Source of the DNA: Bacillus thermotolerans
GTDB lineage: Bacteria > Bacillota > Bacilli > Bacillales > Domibacillaceae
DNA: 64,000 nt
Assembly: GCF_000812025.2 (NCBI RefSeq)
Contig: NZ_JWJE02000004.1
Coordinates: forward strand, 1 to 64,000
Direction: 5' to 3'
The position numbers and the translations under genes were made by a program. Shown here in pieces: positions 1 through 8,004 of this stretch. Numbering within the stretch: position 1 is the first letter of the stretch; each line of letters opens with the position of its first letter. Below the pieces are notes generated by a model. That model saw nothing but the letters and a program-made list of their open reading frames with translations, was not told the DNA's origin and did not search any database.

Positions 1-90
1 GTAATATAAATTGAACCGCCGTATACGGAACCGTACGTACGGTGGTGTGAGAGGGGCGAAAATAATCAACTTATTTTCCCTCTACTCGAT
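1..90 (+). mobile_element. Group II intron, 3' end (domains V and VI)
   Basis: A canonical domain V can be folded at 15-46. The nine bases 15-23 (ACCGCCGTA) pair with 38-46 (TACGGTGGT), including the G-U pair expected in a CGC catalytic triad (17-19). A two-base bulge CG (36-37) and a 4-bp upper stem (24-27 with 32-35) are capped by GAAC. Domain VI follows: GAGGG and AAAATAA (about 51-67) pair with TTATTTT and CCCTC (71-82), leaving the tail TACTCGAT with a candidate branch-point A at 84. The intron probably ends at 90. The rest of the ribozyme and any reverse transcriptase/maturase gene lie left of the window. It reads opposite to the neighbouring reductase gene. Confidence 0.8.
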
Positions 91-91
91 T

Positions 92-1015
92 TTAACGATG
101 CTGCTCATACTGGTTGGCTCTTGTCAGCGATTGAATAAGGCTGATTTCTTCATCAGATAGGGAGTTTTCTTTAATAGCCCGGATATTTTCCTTCAGCTGG
201 TCCACTGAGCTTGCTCCGGCTATGACAGAAGAAACGGCTTTTTGTTCAAGAAGATAACGGAAGGCCAGGCCATTCATTGTACGTCTGTCTGCAAGTTTGT
301 TCTCCAGCTCGCTCAACAGCTCGGTTAATTCGCTTTCCGAATAGTCTAGAAATCCTTTTTCCTGAAATTTGCTTACCTTCTCTCGCCAGTTCGTGCTTAA
401 TAGGCCTTTGGCGAGCGGGCCGCGGACGACTACACTGATGTTGTGCTCTTCAATCAAAGGAAGCCATTCCTCGGGGCGGCGGTCGAGCAAGCTGTATTGC
501 ATCATAATGCTGACGATCGAGGAATGCTGAATGTATTCGCGAATGACGTTAGGGCGGATGGAGGAAATGCCATACTCACGGATCAGGCCTTCCTTTTTTA
601 GCTCCTCAAACGCTTCGATGGTCTCGTCCATCGGATCTTCTATGGTGCCTCCGTGCAGCTGATAGAGGTCAATGTAATCCGTATGAAGGCGCCTTAAGCT
701 CTCCTTGACCGCACTTTTTATGTATGCCTTTGATGGATCCCATGACCAGCCTTCCTTGCCATGCTCCCATCGGTTGCCAGCTTTAGTCGCGATAACCACC
801 TGGTCGCGCACATTCTTCAGCAGCTTGCCGATGATGGCCTCATTTTCACCAAAGTCGTACAGGTCAGCTGTGTCAAAGTAATTGATGCCTTCCTCAAGAG
901 CGGCGTCAATAATAGACTGGGCAGCTTTCTCGTCGGTTCCTAGTGACATGCATCCGAGGGCTAGTTCGCTGACGTGCAAATTTGAATTTCCCAGCGTACG
1001 TTTCTTCAAGCTCAT
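92..1015 (-). CDS. yqkF: Aldo/keto reductase, YqkF-like
   Basis: This is a cytoplasmic NADPH-dependent oxidoreductase of the aldo/keto reductase family; its physiological substrate is not known. The 307-residue length is normal for the family. The catalytic tetrad is visible: Asp48, Tyr53, Lys78 and His121 in the LYQLHGG motif, followed by a TIM-barrel sequence and a C-terminal cofactor-binding stretch with VSSVIAGASS. The start has a good ribosome site (AAAGGAGAGG) on the reverse strand. It is divergent from nudF, as in B. subtilis. A group II intron ends one base beyond its stop codon, so the gene is intact but its native terminator was probably displaced. Confidence 0.88.
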   Translation of the reverse strand: MSLKKRTLGNSNLHVSELALGCMSLGTDEKAAQSIIDAALEEGINYFDTADLYDFGENEAIIGKLLKNVRDQVVIATKAGNRWEHGKEGWSWDPSKAYIKSAVKESLRRLHTDYIDLYQLHGGTIEDPMDETIEAFEELKKEGLIREYGISSIRPNVIREYIQHSSIVSIMMQYSLLDRRPEEWLPLIEEHNISVVVRGPLAKGLLSTNWREKVSKFQEKGFLDYSESELTELLSELENKLADRRTMNGLAFRYLLEQKAVSSVIAGASSVDQLKENIRAIKENSLSDEEISLIQSLTRANQYEQHR

Positions 1016-1131
1016 CCTCTCCTTTCTTCCTTATCATATCGGAGGGAAATCCGCTTGGACAAATAATCTGTCTGCTTCTTATTTGGCTTGCGGCTATGGT
1101 ACACTCATGAAAAAGGAGTGGAGGAATAAGG

Positions 1132-1683
1132 ATGAATAAATTTGAAGAGAAGACCATTCAAACGGAAATGATTTTTGAGGGCAAGGTTGTAAAGCTTCAA
1201 GTGGATGATATTGAGCTTCCTGATGGAAAGAAGGCAAAGAGAGAGATTATTAAACATCCTGGGGCCGTTGCGATTCTTGCTTTAACAAATGAAGGAAGGA
1301 TTGTTCTCGTTGAACAGTACCGCAAAGCACTGGAACGTTCTATTATTGAAATCCCTGCCGGCAAGCTCGAAAAGGGAGAAGGCCCTGAAGCAACTGCCCG
1401 CCGGGAGCTGGAAGAGGAAACTGGATATGTGTGTCAGAGTATGAAGCTTCTGCAGTCCTTCTATACTTCTCCAGGATTTGCTGATGAACTCGTCTATTTA
1501 TATTTAGCGGAGGGGTTAACGCAAAAAGAGGAGCGTTTAATGCCAGATGAGGATGAATTCGTTGAACTGATGGAAGTAACACTGGAAGAAGCGGAGAAAA
1601 TGATCAAGGACCAGCGCATCCACGACGCCAAAACAGCTTACGCGATCCAGTATTTGCAGCTGCAAAAGGCTCTGACTGAATAA
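1132..1683 (+). CDS. nudF: ADP-ribose pyrophosphatase (Nudix hydrolase)
   Basis: It hydrolyses ADP-ribose to AMP and ribose 5-phosphate, removing a reactive metabolite. The full Nudix box is present at residues 77-98: Gly77, Glu83, then RELEEETG (91-98), which binds the catalytic divalent cation. The length of 183 residues fits the NudF/YqkG group. The start at ATG 1132 follows GGAGTGGAGGAATAAG. It is the first gene of a rightward run; spoIIM follows 81 bp later with its own sporulation promoter. Family identity is clear; substrate preference for ADP-ribose is inferred from the family and the gene neighbourhood. Confidence 0.9.
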   Translation: MNKFEEKTIQTEMIFEGKVVKLQVDDIELPDGKKAKREIIKHPGAVAILALTNEGRIVLVEQYRKALERSIIEIPAGKLEKGEGPEATARRELEEETGYVCQSMKLLQSFYTSPGFADELVYLYLAEGLTQKEERLMPDEDEFVELMEVTLEEAEKMIKDQRIHDAKTAYAIQYLQLQKALTE

Positions 1684-1707
1684 CAGAAGGAAAGGGCAGC
1701 CGTGTAA

Positions 1708-1736
1708 GCATACCCTCCTTTTTCCGCGCATACATT
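1708..1736 (+). promoter_or_regulatory. Sigma-E promoter of spoIIM
   Basis: The -10 CATACATT at 1729-1736 matches the sigma-E consensus CATACAAT at 7 of 8 positions. A -35 GCATACC at 1708-1714 is placed exactly 14 bases upstream. Transcription should begin near 1743. spoIIM is a known sigma-E (mother cell) gene in B. subtilis, which supports the assignment. Confidence 0.65.
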
Positions 1737-1757
1737 GGAGTAGCGGAAAAAAGGAGG
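1714..1757 (+). repeat. Inverted repeat covering the spoIIM ribosome binding site
   Basis: CCTCC-TTTTT-CCGC (1714-1727) is complementary to GCGG-AAAAAA-GGAGG (1743-1757), with one extra A. The 3' arm is the Shine-Dalgarno sequence of spoIIM. The 15-base loop contains most of the sigma-E -10 element, so a transcript started at that promoter would lack the 5' arm, while read-through from nudF would contain both arms. Confidence 0.7.
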
Positions 1758-1764
1758 AGCTTAT

Positions 1765-2400
1765 ATGCAGAAAAGGTTATCCCAGGTTGCTATCAGTAAA
1801 CACATTCAGGCGCATGCCTCCATCTATGTATTCGTAGCTGTCTTGTTTTTCATGGGGGTCGTCTTTGGGGCAATCGTTGTGAACAGCCTTTCCCTCGTTC
1901 AAAAGGAAGACCTGGCCTACTACTTACAGCAATTTTTTGGACAAGTATCATCGGGACAAATTGCCGATTCAGAGGACTTATTCCAGCAGAGCTTTATTCA
2001 TAATGTGAAATATTTAGGCTGTATGTGGCTGTTTGGCATTTCGATCATCGGGTTGCCGCTTATTTTTATCTTCTTATTCATGAAGGGCATTGTGGTCGGC
2101 TTTTCTGTCGGCTTCCTTGTTCAGCAGATGAACTGGGACGGTTTCTTTGTAGCAGTGGCTTCTATCCTGCCGCAAAATTTAATTATCGTTCCAGCTTTCA
2201 TTTTCGTGGCCTCTGTTTCTACTGCTTTCTCCCTTCAGCTGATGAAAAAAGTGTTCATGAAGCAGTCTGGCCATTTTCAAATGTCTGCGCTGTTATCGAA
2301 GTATTTTCTGTTCTTCTTGGCGGCTGTTGGCATGGCCGCTCTGGCTGCCGGCATTGAAGCCTATATATCTCCTGTACTTATGCAGATTGTCATTAAATAA
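1765..2400 (+). CDS. spoIIM: Stage II sporulation protein M
   Basis: SpoIIM is a membrane component of the SpoIID-SpoIIM-SpoIIP peptidoglycan-degrading machine that drives engulfment of the forespore by the mother cell. The 211-residue protein has several strong hydrophobic stretches (about residues 22-43, 78-98, 103-120, 128-153 and 175-195), as expected for this multispanning protein, and the usual family length. The ATG at 1765 follows AAAAAAGGAGGAGC. A sigma-E promoter lies just upstream, and the ribosome site is within an inverted repeat. It sits between nudF and fur as in B. subtilis. Confidence 0.9.
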   Translation: MQKRLSQVAISKHIQAHASIYVFVAVLFFMGVVFGAIVVNSLSLVQKEDLAYYLQQFFGQVSSGQIADSEDLFQQSFIHNVKYLGCMWLFGISIIGLPLIFIFLFMKGIVVGFSVGFLVQQMNWDGFFVAVASILPQNLIIVPAFIFVASVSTAFSLQLMKKVFMKQSGHFQMSALLSKYFLFFLAAVGMAALAAGIEAYISPVLMQIVIK

Positions 2401-2480
2401 ACTCAATGGTGTAATAGCGATTTATCCGGCCTTTTCCTTTAAGGAAGGAAACAAGGGTGTACTCTGTAGTCTTTCTTAAA

Positions 2481-2548
2481 TAATAATCATTTTGTGGTGA
2501 TACATTATAATAATTTCATTTTGCAACTTCCTCCCATTTTGTTATAAT
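2481..2548 (+). promoter_or_regulatory. fur promoter with Fur/PerR-like boxes
   Basis: A vegetative promoter TTGCAA (2521-2526), 16-base spacer, TATAAT (2543-2548), with an extended -10 TG two bases upstream. Just upstream are AT-rich dyad-like sequences: 2481-2495 resembles a 7-1-7 Fur box (about 10 of 14 matches) and TTATAAT at 2505-2511 is a perfect left half of a PerR box with a poor right half. B. subtilis fur is PerR-controlled; the operator calls here are tentative. Confidence 0.55.
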
Positions 2549-2577
2549 AAACATACATCGGCGAGGGAGGGCTAATT

Positions 2578-3069
2578 ATGGAAAGCCGGATTGATCGTAT
2601 TAAGAAGCAATTACATTCTGCGAGTTATAAATTGACACCCCAGCGAGAAGCCACTGTTCGGGTGCTGCTTGAACATGAAGAAGATCATCTAAGCGCAGAA
2701 GATGTCTACCTCCTCGTTAAAGAAAAGGCACCAGAAATAGGGCTGGCTACTGTCTACCGAACACTAGAGCTATTAACCGAACTGAAAGTAGTGGATAAGA
2801 TAAATTTTGGAGACGGCGTTTCCCGCTATGACTTGCGTCAAGAGGGAGCGGCTCATTTTCATCATCATCTTGTATGTATTGAGTGCGGATCTGTAGATGA
2901 AATCCAAGAAGATTTGCTCGGAGAAGTGGAGCAGGTTGTAGAACGCGATTGGAAGTTTCAGGTAAAGGACCACCGCCTGACGTTTCATGGCGTCTGCTGG
3001 CGTTGTCAGGAGAAAGCAGAACAAAAACAAACAACAAAAGAATCGATGGAAACACAACACGTTGAATAA
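2578..3069 (+). CDS. fur: Ferric uptake regulator Fur
   Basis: Fur is a metal-dependent transcriptional repressor that shuts off iron uptake genes when Fe(II) is plentiful. The N-terminal winged helix (to about residue 85) contains the recognition segment ATVYRTLELL. The dimerization domain carries the HHH metal motif (95-97), and the structural zinc site is formed by CIEC (100-103) and CWRC (140-143). Both CxxC pairs argue for Fur itself; paralogs PerR and Zur share the fold, but synteny (spoIIM-fur-yqzK-xerD) matches B. subtilis fur. The 163-residue length is normal. ATG 2578 follows GCGAGGGAGGGC. Confidence 0.92.
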   Translation: MESRIDRIKKQLHSASYKLTPQREATVRVLLEHEEDHLSAEDVYLLVKEKAPEIGLATVYRTLELLTELKVVDKINFGDGVSRYDLRQEGAAHFHHHLVCIECGSVDEIQEDLLGEVEQVVERDWKFQVKDHRLTFHGVCWRCQEKAEQKQTTKESMETQHVE

Positions 3070-3102
3070 AAAGCCTTTCGCCCAATCGAAGGGCTTTTTA
3101 TA
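3068..3102 (+). terminator. Terminator after fur
   Basis: AAAAGCCTTTCG pairs with CGAAGGGCTTTTT around a short loop, followed by a T-rich tail. It begins at the fur stop codon. Confidence 0.8.
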
Positions 3103-3228
3103 TTCTTACATACAAGGAAGATGAAAATAAAAATAGGATCAAAAAGTCGGCCGGTGTCTGGACGGCTGTTCTAATCGATTCTCCTTCTCTCATATGCTTG
3201 TATTAAAAAGCAGGCAGGTGAGGAGCGA

Positions 3229-3459
3229 GTGAGACGGGAATGGTTAGGTACTGTGTGGCAGGCTGTGAAGATCTTTCTTTTTTTTACATGTTGTACACTG
3301 CTGTTTTATATCGCCATGCTCTGGGTGCAGAGCAAATATGTAGAACAGCACCGTTACGAGAAGCCCGCTGGAGAAGCGATTAAGGTAGCATACTTGTCAG
3401 AGGGGACTCGCGAGGTGTGGCTGGAACGGCTGCTGCTATTTTATTTGGATGGGGAGTAA
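3229..3459 (+). CDS. yqzK: YqzK-like small membrane protein (DUF4227)
   Basis: This 76-residue protein has one N-terminal transmembrane helix (about residues 13-33, rich in Phe and Leu) and a short charged C-terminal domain. It resembles the DUF4227/YqzK family found between fur and xerD in Bacillaceae; the function is unknown. It starts at GTG 3229 after GGTGAGGAGCGA and ends only 6 bp before xerD, so the two are probably cotranscribed. The call rests on size, topology and position. Confidence 0.75.
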   Translation: MRREWLGTVWQAVKIFLFFTCCTLLFYIAMLWVQSKYVEQHRYEKPAGEAIKVAYLSEGTREVWLERLLLFYLDGE

Positions 3460-3465
3460 TGTGAA

Positions 3466-4359
3466 ATGAAAGAACGTCTAGAAGACTTTGTTCATTATAT
3501 GGTTGTAGAAAAAGGATTATCAAAAAACACCATTTCGGCTTACAAGCGTGACTTAACTCATTATTTATTATTCTTAAATAAAGTAGAGCAGGTTGACTCA
3601 TTGCAAGACGTGACGAGAACTCATATTGTCCAGTTTTTGGGCCATTTAAAGGGGGAAGGAAAGTCATCAAAGACGATTGCCCGTCATGTGGCATCTGTGC
3701 GGGCTTTTCATCAGTTTCTGCTAAGGGACAAGGCGGTAGACCAGGACCCGTCTGTTCATATTGAACCCCCTAAAATGGAAAAGACATTGCCAAAAGTATT
3801 GAGCCTCACTGAGGTAGAGGCGCTATTAGAAGCGCCTGATGCTTCTACTCCCTTCGGCCTGCGTGACCAGGCAATGCTAGAACTCTTATATGCAACAGGC
3901 ATGCGGGTAAGTGAAATGACTTCGCTGGATTTGGATGATGTTCATTTAACAATGGGCTTTGTTCGCTGTACTGGAAAGGGGAACAAAGAGAGAATTATTC
4001 CAATCGGAAAAACGGCCATCCAGGTGATTGAGAGTTACCTGAATACCGGTCGGCCTAGGCTGAAGTCGAAGAAGTATCCAGAAGAGGCCTTATTCTTAAA
4101 CCACCACGGCAAACGCTTATCGAGGCAGGGGTTTTGGAAAATCCTCAAGGCGCTGGCGAAGAAAGCGAACATCGAGAAGGAATTGACTCCTCATACACTC
4201 CGGCACTCCTTTGCTACTCATCTGCTTGAGAACGGGGCGGATTTGCGGGCAGTACAGGAAATGCTGGGCCATGCGGACATTTCTACAACTCAAATTTACA
4301 CTCATGTAACGAAGACAAGAATGAAAGACGTTTACTCACAATTTCATCCAAGAGCTTAA
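3466..4359 (+). CDS. xerD: Site-specific tyrosine recombinase XerD
   Basis: XerD (RipX in B. subtilis) acts with its partner recombinase at the dif site to resolve chromosome dimers before division. The 297-residue protein has an N-terminal SAM-like core-binding domain (about 1-87) and a C-terminal catalytic domain containing the full set of active residues: Arg147, Lys171, His243, Arg246 (in [10 protein letters not shown]), His269 and the nucleophile Tyr278. Length and synteny (fur-yqzK-xerD-deoB) match the housekeeping enzyme rather than a mobile-element integrase. Confidence 0.94.
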   Translation: MKERLEDFVHYMVVEKGLSKNTISAYKRDLTHYLLFLNKVEQVDSLQDVTRTHIVQFLGHLKGEGKSSKTIARHVASVRAFHQFLLRDKAVDQDPSVHIEPPKMEKTLPKVLSLTEVEALLEAPDASTPFGLRDQAMLELLYATGMRVSEMTSLDLDDVHLTMGFVRCTGKGNKERIIPIGKTAIQVIESYLNTGRPRLKSKKYPEEALFLNHHGKRLSRQGFWKILKALAKKANIEKELTPHTLRHSFATHLLENGADLRAVQEMLGHADISTTQIYTHVTKTRMKDVYSQFHPRA

Positions 4360-4387
4360 TGCTGTTCCGGTGACGGACGGCATTTTT
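4358..4387 (+). terminator. Possible terminator after xerD
   Basis: ATGCTGTTCCG and CGGACGGCAT form an imperfect hairpin followed by TTTTT at the end of xerD. The stem has mismatches, so the call is moderate. The remaining bases up to deoB show no clear promoter. Confidence 0.45.
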
Positions 4388-4514
4388 CTTGTCAATAGAA
4401 AGAGAAAAGAGTAGAGTGAAGATGTAAAGGTCAGACATCTGACGAATGAATAGGATTATTCAAGTGAGAATAGGGTAAGATGGTCAGTAGGAGAACAAAA
4501 ATGGAGGGAACGAA

Positions 4515-5699
4515 ATGACGACATCTACATACAAAAGAGTGCATTTAATTGTAATGGATTCCGTAGGCATAGGGGAAGCACCGGATGCTGCGCAGTTTAA
4601 TGACGCCGGTGCAGATACGCTTGGTCACATTGCTGAAAGAATGAACGGATTGCGTCTGCCAAACATGGAACGGCTTGGTTTAGGAAACATTCGCGAACTT
4701 CAAGGTGTAAATAAAGCCGATCAGCCGCTCGCTTATTATACGAAAATGCAGGAAGCCTCCAGCGGCAAAGATACGATGACGGGTCATTGGGAATTAATGG
4801 GTCTCCATATCGGGACGCCCTTCCGAGTGTTTCCCGACGGGTTTCCAAAGGAACTGATTGATGATCTGGAGCAGAAGACAGGCAGAAAAGTTATAGGAAA
4901 CAAGCCGGCAAGCGGCACGGCTATTTTAGACGAGCTGGGTCCGGAGCACATGGAAACAGGGGCTATTATTGTCTACACATCAGCAGATTCTGTGCTTCAA
5001 ATAGCTGCACATGAGGAAGTGGTTCCGCTTGAGGAGCTTTACCGTATTTGTGAAATCGCGCGTGAATTGACGCTTGATGAAAAATACATGGTAGGACGTG
5101 TCATCGCCCGCCCGTTTGTCGGAAAGCCGGGAGCCTTTGAACGCACGCCAAACCGTCATGATTACGCGCTTAAACCATTTGACCGCACAGTGATGAATGA
5201 ATTAAAGGACGGCGGCTACGATGTGATCGCCATCGGAAAAATTTCTGACATTTATGACGGAGAAGGCGTAACAGAAGCCATCCGCACGAAGTCTAATATG
5301 GACGGCATGGACCGTTTCATTGAAACATTTGATAAGGAATTTACGGGTCTCAGCTTCATTAACCTCGTGGACTTTGATGCTTTGTTTGGCCACCGGCGTG
5401 ACCCGGAAGGATACGGACGAGCGCTTGAGGAGTTTGATGCCCGCCTTCCGGAAGTGTTTGCTAAGATGACAGAAGAGGATTTGCTAATTATTACGGCTGA
5501 CCACGGAAATGACCCTGTTCACCATGGAACTGACCATACGAGGGAGTATGTGCCTCTTTTAGTCTATACAAAGCGTAAAGCTGAAGGAAAGCAGCTGCCA
5601 ATCAGAAAAACATTCGCGGATGTAGGCGCTACGGTGGCAGAGAATTTCAACGTAAATAAGCCCGCCTATGGGGAAAGCTTTTTAGAGGAACTAAATTAA
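4515..5699 (+). CDS. deoB: Phosphopentomutase
   Basis: It interconverts (deoxy)ribose 1-phosphate and 5-phosphate, linking nucleoside phosphorolysis to central metabolism. It belongs to the alkaline-phosphatase superfamily: metal ligands appear at the N-terminus (Asp15 in [12 protein letters not shown]) and C-terminus (ITADHGNDP and HHGTDHTRE), and the phosphorylated threonine is Thr87 in [10 protein letters not shown]. The 394-residue length is standard. It starts a three-gene nucleoside salvage unit, with punA only 14 bp downstream. Confidence 0.95.
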   Translation: MTTSTYKRVHLIVMDSVGIGEAPDAAQFNDAGADTLGHIAERMNGLRLPNMERLGLGNIRELQGVNKADQPLAYYTKMQEASSGKDTMTGHWELMGLHIGTPFRVFPDGFPKELIDDLEQKTGRKVIGNKPASGTAILDELGPEHMETGAIIVYTSADSVLQIAAHEEVVPLEELYRICEIARELTLDEKYMVGRVIARPFVGKPGAFERTPNRHDYALKPFDRTVMNELKDGGYDVIAIGKISDIYDGEGVTEAIRTKSNMDGMDRFIETFDKEFTGLSFINLVDFDALFGHRRDPEGYGRALEEFDARLPEVFAKMTEEDLLIITADHGNDPVHHGTDHTREYVPLLVYTKRKAEGKQLPIRKTFADVGATVAENFNVNKPAYGESFLEELN

Positions 5700-5713
5700 A
5701 GGGGGAAAGAGGA

Positions 5714-6529
5714 ATGGATAAAGTAAATATACAGGAAGCGGCTGACTTCCTTCGGGAGAAAGGCAGCAAACAGCCATCGATCGGTCTCATTCTAGGTTCG
5801 GGCCTTGGTGTGCTTGCTGATGAAATCGAGGAGGCTGAAAAAGTGGCCTATGAGGATATCCCTCATTTTCCTGTTTCTACAGTAGAAGGCCATGCCGGGC
5901 AGCTGGTATTTGGCACGCTTGCAGGAAAAGAAGTGGCGGCGATGCAGGGGCGCTTTCATTATTACGAGGGGTATTCCCTTGATCAAGTAACGTTTCCTGT
6001 TCGCGTCATGAAGGCACTTGGCATAGAGACTATTATTGTGACGAATGCAGCGGGAGGCGTAAATGAATCATTCTCCCCTGGTGACTTGATGATTATTACC
6101 GACCATATTAACAACATGGGCGGCAATCCGCTGATTGGCCCGAACGATAAGGATCTTGGTGTGCGCTTTCCGGATATGTCGGAAGCCTATAGCAAAAGGC
6201 TGCGCCAGCTGGCTAAAGAAACGGCTGAAACAATCGGCTTAGCTGTGAAGGAAGGCGTATACATGGCTAATACAGGTCCAATTTATGAAACGCCGGCAGA
6301 GGTAAGGTTGGCAAGAGTGCTTGGCAGTGATGCAGTAGGGATGTCTACTGTACCTGAAGTGATCGTTGCGCGCCACAGTGGAATAGAAGTGCTCGGTATT
6401 TCATGCATTTCCAATATGGCTGCAGGCATCCTTGATCAGCCTCTTACTCATGACGAAGTAATAGAAACGACAGAGAAGGTAAGAGCTGATTTTCTCCGTT
6501 ATGTAAAAGAAATTATTAAATCGATATGA
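5714..6529 (+). CDS. punA: Purine-nucleoside phosphorylase (PNP I)
   Basis: It cleaves purine nucleosides, mainly guanosine and inosine type, with phosphate to base and ribose 1-phosphate. At 271 residues it belongs to the trimeric class. Phosphate- and base-binding motifs are visible: LGSGLG (27-32), GRFHYYEG (79-86) and TNAAGG (110-115), plus [11 protein letters not shown] and MSTVPE further on. It lies between deoB and pdp, supplying the pentose 1-phosphate that DeoB isomerizes. The B. subtilis ortholog in the same place is called pupG. Confidence 0.93.
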   Translation: MDKVNIQEAADFLREKGSKQPSIGLILGSGLGVLADEIEEAEKVAYEDIPHFPVSTVEGHAGQLVFGTLAGKEVAAMQGRFHYYEGYSLDQVTFPVRVMKALGIETIIVTNAAGGVNESFSPGDLMIITDHINNMGGNPLIGPNDKDLGVRFPDMSEAYSKRLRQLAKETAETIGLAVKEGVYMANTGPIYETPAEVRLARVLGSDAVGMSTVPEVIVARHSGIEVLGISCISNMAAGILDQPLTHDEVIETTEKVRADFLRYVKEIIKSI

Positions 6530-6543
6530 AGGGCGGGATTGGA

Positions 6544-7848
6544 ATGAGAATGGTCGACTTGATCCAAAAAAAGCGGGATGGCCAGCAGCTGTCGACAGAA
6601 GAAATTCAGTGGATTATTGAGGGCTATACGAATGACACCATCCCTGACTATCAAATCAGTGCGCTCATGATGGCCATCTATTTTAAGGGGATGACAGAGC
6701 AGGAACGCGCCGACTTAACGATGGCTATGGTGGCCTCTGGTGACCAGATAGACCTGAGCGCCATTGACGGCGTGAAGGTGGACAAACACTCTACGGGAGG
6801 CGTAGGAGATACGACTACGCTTGTGTTAGGTCCTCTCGTAGCTGCTGTAGGTGTACCGGTAGCGAAAATGAGCGGCCGCGGGCTTGGGCATACAGGCGGA
6901 ACGATTGATAAACTAGAGTCTATCTCAGGATTTCATGTTGAAATCAATAAAGATGAATTTATTGACTTAGTTAATAAAAACAAGCTGGCGGTTGTCGGAC
7001 AAAGCGGTAACTTAACGCCTGCTGATAAGAAGCTGTACGCCCTTCGCGATGTAACGGCTACAGTGAACAGCATTCCCTTGATCGCAAGCTCTATCATGAG
7101 CAAGAAAATCGCTGCTGGAGCGGATGCGATTGTCCTTGATGTGAAAACTGGGGCAGGAGCTTTTATGAAAACATTGGAGGACTCCCGTGAATTGGCTCAG
7201 GCTATGGTGCGAATCGGCAACAATGTGGGCCGTAGAACACTGGCGGTGATTTCGGACATGAGTCAGCCGCTTGGCTGGGCGATCGGCAATGCGTTGGAAG
7301 TGAACGAAGCGATTCAAACGCTGAAAGGAGAAGGGCCGGAAGATTTAACGGAACTGTGCCTCGTTCTTGGCAGCCAAATGGTATATGCGGCAGGGCAAGC
7401 CGAAACACTCGAGGATGCACGTCAGCAATTGATTAAAGTCATTAATACGGGGGAGGCACTTGAGAAGTTCAAGACGTTTGTCGCTGCTCAAGGCGGCGAT
7501 GCCTCTGTAGTAGATGATCCTTCTAAATTGCCACAGGCGAAGTACCAGATCGAGCTCCCGGCAAAAGAGGCAGGCTATGTCTCAAGCATTGTTGCTGATC
7601 AGATCGGTACGGCGGCGATGTGGCTGGGGGCTGGCCGCGCCACGAAGGATTCGGTCATTGACCTTGGTGTCGGTATTGTACTTACTAAAAAAATTGGCGA
7701 TGAAGTCAAAGCAGGTGAACCCCTCGCTGTGATACACAGTAATACTGAGGAGGTAAACCATGTGAAAGAGGAGCTGTACAGAAGCATTCTTCTTTCCAAG
7801 GAGCCGGTTACTCCTCCCGTTTTAATCCACGAGGAAATTACAGAATAA
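6544..7848 (+). CDS. pdp: Pyrimidine-nucleoside phosphorylase
   Basis: It phosphorolyses thymidine, uridine and deoxyuridine. The family signature [11 protein letters not shown] is at residues 110-120 and the phosphate-binding KHSTGGVGD at 81-89; the 434-residue length is typical. I place the start at ATG 6544 ([10 protein letters not shown]), which matches the family N-terminus and has a GGGCGGGATTGG ribosome site. An upstream in-frame ATG at 6526 overlaps the punA stop but would add six atypical residues. In B. subtilis pdp sits in a different operon (with dra and nupC); here it joins deoB-punA. Confidence 0.93.
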   Translation: MRMVDLIQKKRDGQQLSTEEIQWIIEGYTNDTIPDYQISALMMAIYFKGMTEQERADLTMAMVASGDQIDLSAIDGVKVDKHSTGGVGDTTTLVLGPLVAAVGVPVAKMSGRGLGHTGGTIDKLESISGFHVEINKDEFIDLVNKNKLAVVGQSGNLTPADKKLYALRDVTATVNSIPLIASSIMSKKIAAGADAIVLDVKTGAGAFMKTLEDSRELAQAMVRIGNNVGRRTLAVISDMSQPLGWAIGNALEVNEAIQTLKGEGPEDLTELCLVLGSQMVYAAGQAETLEDARQQLIKVINTGEALEKFKTFVAAQGGDASVVDDPSKLPQAKYQIELPAKEAGYVSSIVADQIGTAAMWLGAGRATKDSVIDLGVGIVLTKKIGDEVKAGEPLAVIHSNTEEVNHVKEELYRSILLSKEPVTPPVLIHEEITE

Positions 7849-7892
7849 AATAGCTCTGCAAGAAACACATCTCTCGTGTTCCGGCGGTCCGG

Positions 7893-7926
7893 AAGAAGCA
7901 TCTTTTTATAGGATGCTTCTTTTTTT
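7893..7926 (+). terminator. Terminator after pdp
   Basis: AAGAAGCATC (7893-7902) pairs with GATGCTTCTT (7912-7921) and is followed by a run of T. It separates the nucleoside salvage genes from dacF. Confidence 0.85.
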
Positions 7927-7954
7927 GTATAAAAATAGGCGGGATGGAAAAGAT
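7927..7954 (+). promoter_or_regulatory. Possible sigma-F promoter of dacF
   Basis: GTATA at 7927-7931 followed, 14 bases later, by GGAAAAGAT (7946-7954) resembles the sigma-F pattern GYATA and GGnrAnAnT. The spacer is a base or two shorter than usual. dacF is sigma-F dependent in B. subtilis, so the placement is sensible but unproven. Confidence 0.35.
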
Positions 7955-8004
7955 GGGTGTATATCGATTGGGAAGATAACCATCTTATGGGAGGTCATTC
8001 ACTT

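Noticed and set aside
3466-4359. Tyrosine recombinase as a sign of a mobile element
   Set aside because: It is the housekeeping XerD in its conserved fur-yqzK-xerD-deoB context, with no attachment repeats nearby.
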